Of a stretch of DNA of 37,442 nt, positions 37,301-37,442 are shown in pieces. Under the pieces are notes generated by a model. That model made no database searches and was not told where the DNA came from. It saw only the letters and a program-made list of their open reading frames with translations. Location: contig CANRCJ010000002.1 of assembly GCA_947629105.1 (NCBI GenBank), forward strand, positions 1-37,442, read 5' to 3'. This DNA comes from an uncultured Clostridia bacterium. GTDB lineage: Bacteria > Bacillota > Clostridia > TANB77 > CAG-508. The first letter of the stretch is position 1. The number at the start of each line of letters is the position of its first letter. The translations under genes and the position numbers were made by a program.

Positions 37301-37442
37301 GCTATTTCCTACTAAATTATCTATTACTTTCCATCCTGTTGGTTTCATATTTGCATCATATTGTCTCTTTAATGTGTATATTGTCATTTCTCCATATATT
37401 GCATCTTTATTTGTTTTTCCATTTGTATCTTTTACACTTATT
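34301..37442 (-). CDS. Giant repeat surface protein (N-terminus outside window)
   Basis: The frame is open from the TAA at 34301 to the right edge of the window, at least 1046 residues, so the true start lies beyond. The apparent ATG at 37387 is preceded in frame by ISVKDTNGKTNKDAIYGE and is probably internal. One InlB-type repeat (TVTFNYGYNN...GYKFDGWYLNGQ...NITLTAKW) is followed by about five modules related to those of the neighbour (KYNVTVVDHNITVEVKAEERNK..., ending ...EEKYTVTIKLEDYVQV), but with GGTNAIVALGELL or GGTQVIFALTEMF in the middle, and a C-terminal domain ending APDSYLEYTLDFVV, similar to the neighbour's end. The two genes are tandem paralogues. Product is probably cell-surface; function unknown. 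Confidence 0.88.
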   Translation of the reverse strand, partial: ISVKDTNGKTNKDAIYGEMTIYTLKRQYDANMKPTGWKVIDNLVGNSKLEISNSKPININYIDYKYLKETYTVTFNYGYNNKTTTKPVLEGNTVEAPKDTTRAGYKFDGWYLNGQKYNFSNKVTGNITLTAKWIKIVDVDSYVETAAKTINTSNKFEAIVEGDKVTVVVKNATAGDSITEGGSMAFVALTEMMNNDKNIASVTMELTGYNEKLTLKNGADYYAQVVAWLNTYLPTIGKTLEDATNSDLVGKTVKVTVTTTDNAVVDGTTSKTAEYEISFKTEKNVSNMVSKVETALENSNKYNVTVVDHNITVEVKAEERNKLAIGGTNAIVALGELLADENVDHIVLALGNETKDISNAETAKNDILVWLATTSIFKNKDVSLMKNEDLYDLVKNADLSVAVVLKDAMSENGKAEEKYTVTIKLEDYVQVPVAEYVNDAADLIKGSGKFEVKVDENKNVKVTVNNTSANDPIIGGTQVIFALTEMFNEGTIASMTLTIDGYDDADPLTINKDDNYFDVIKTYLETYLKTKKPSLTIETAKLQDIIGTKFSVKVKLTEDAKVKGSDDKLDEETYNVEIRKQPEQKNVASMVDSVKKVLEGTHDEGKYTVKVEGNKVDVKVKAENREDKVIGGTDIIVALGKLLNEDNKVDHITLNYCGCDIEIKNAATAKNEIIAWVIENKDKMFKAGTFDSLTAETITNLTNEKVYGMLKDTAAAATITVALKEDFVSENKNEQETYTITFELEDYTIVKEQEVISNLTSKLETAGKFVAIVDEENPQNVTVAVKADFINESVLSTGTGVILALTEMFNNNVASLTLTYNGADVEQTLEIKKDTNYVETITQWLNRNQLNDLKNSQFAGKTITVKATLTPDARTEAGEKETKEYTITIKLLADIRAMQENAIGKKEGINDPTKGKVQVNIEENIVKVKMLSPTTKLSELTSHTGANVTLTEFMNTPGIKSFTIIVGETKTDEPSPNYVTVEKSSDYTPYAAQLAFKLMSSVPDPSVASEQDLVDMKTTIKVQIELDDDYVLAPDSYLEYTLDFVV

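Noticed and set aside
34301..37387. ATG 37387 as the true start of the right-hand giant gene
   Set aside because: The frame is open beyond it to the window edge and no ribosome binding site precedes it; the gene is most likely cut by the window.

Overview
The window is AT-rich DNA from a spore-forming member of the Clostridia, probably an uncultured, gut-type lineage. It carries spoVAC/AD/AE, yabG, yunB, a SPOCS-LysM coat-type protein and veg beside a Gram-positive rimP-nusA-ylxR-L7Ae-infB operon. No tRNA, rRNA, CRISPR array, insertion sequence or phage gene was seen.

Layout: 1-4011 (minus) is the infB operon, read from a consensus sigma-A promoter. 4012-4385 is intergenic and precedes a small XRE regulator (plus). 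4647-8332 (minus) holds yunB, the SPOCS-LysM gene, veg and yabG. 8498-10628 (plus) is a dodecin-like gene followed by spoVAC, spoVAD and spoVAE. 10728-15422 (minus) holds two tandem ABC ATPase-permease fusion genes with their own promoter. 15540-16396 (minus) is rplM-rpsI. 16544-25599 (minus) holds M20 amidohydrolase, dapD, yqeK, a lytic transglycosylase, polA and two GT-C type membrane proteins. 25732-37442 (minus) holds two giant, related surface-type proteins built from InlB-type repeats and tandem modules of about 148 residues.

The outstanding observation concerns decoding. Eight genes (L7Ae, rimP, yunB, both ABC fusions, the M20 peptidase, polA and a GT-C glycosyltransferase) look broken by frameshifts, 13 in all. 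Every break has the same form: an in-frame CGG triplet at which reading must skip the C and continue with GGN, giving glycine. Removing that one C restores full-length proteins of family-typical size, usually at a conserved Gly (DEPTG-NLD in both ABC ATPases, the IxxGSLxGS-type motif of YunB). I found no in-frame CGG anywhere in the window that can be read as arginine, while about 50 CGG trinucleotides in the other two phases cause no disruption. No other frameshift was found, even in long A/T runs. I infer that this organism reads CGGN as a four-base glycine codon or shifts +1 very efficiently at an unassigned CGG. polA needs three such events and rimP one, so the process should be efficient. 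I do not know of a description of such a code. A dedicated tRNA-Gly with an enlarged anticodon loop and lack of a tRNA-Arg(CCG) are the key predictions, and neither can be tested inside this window.
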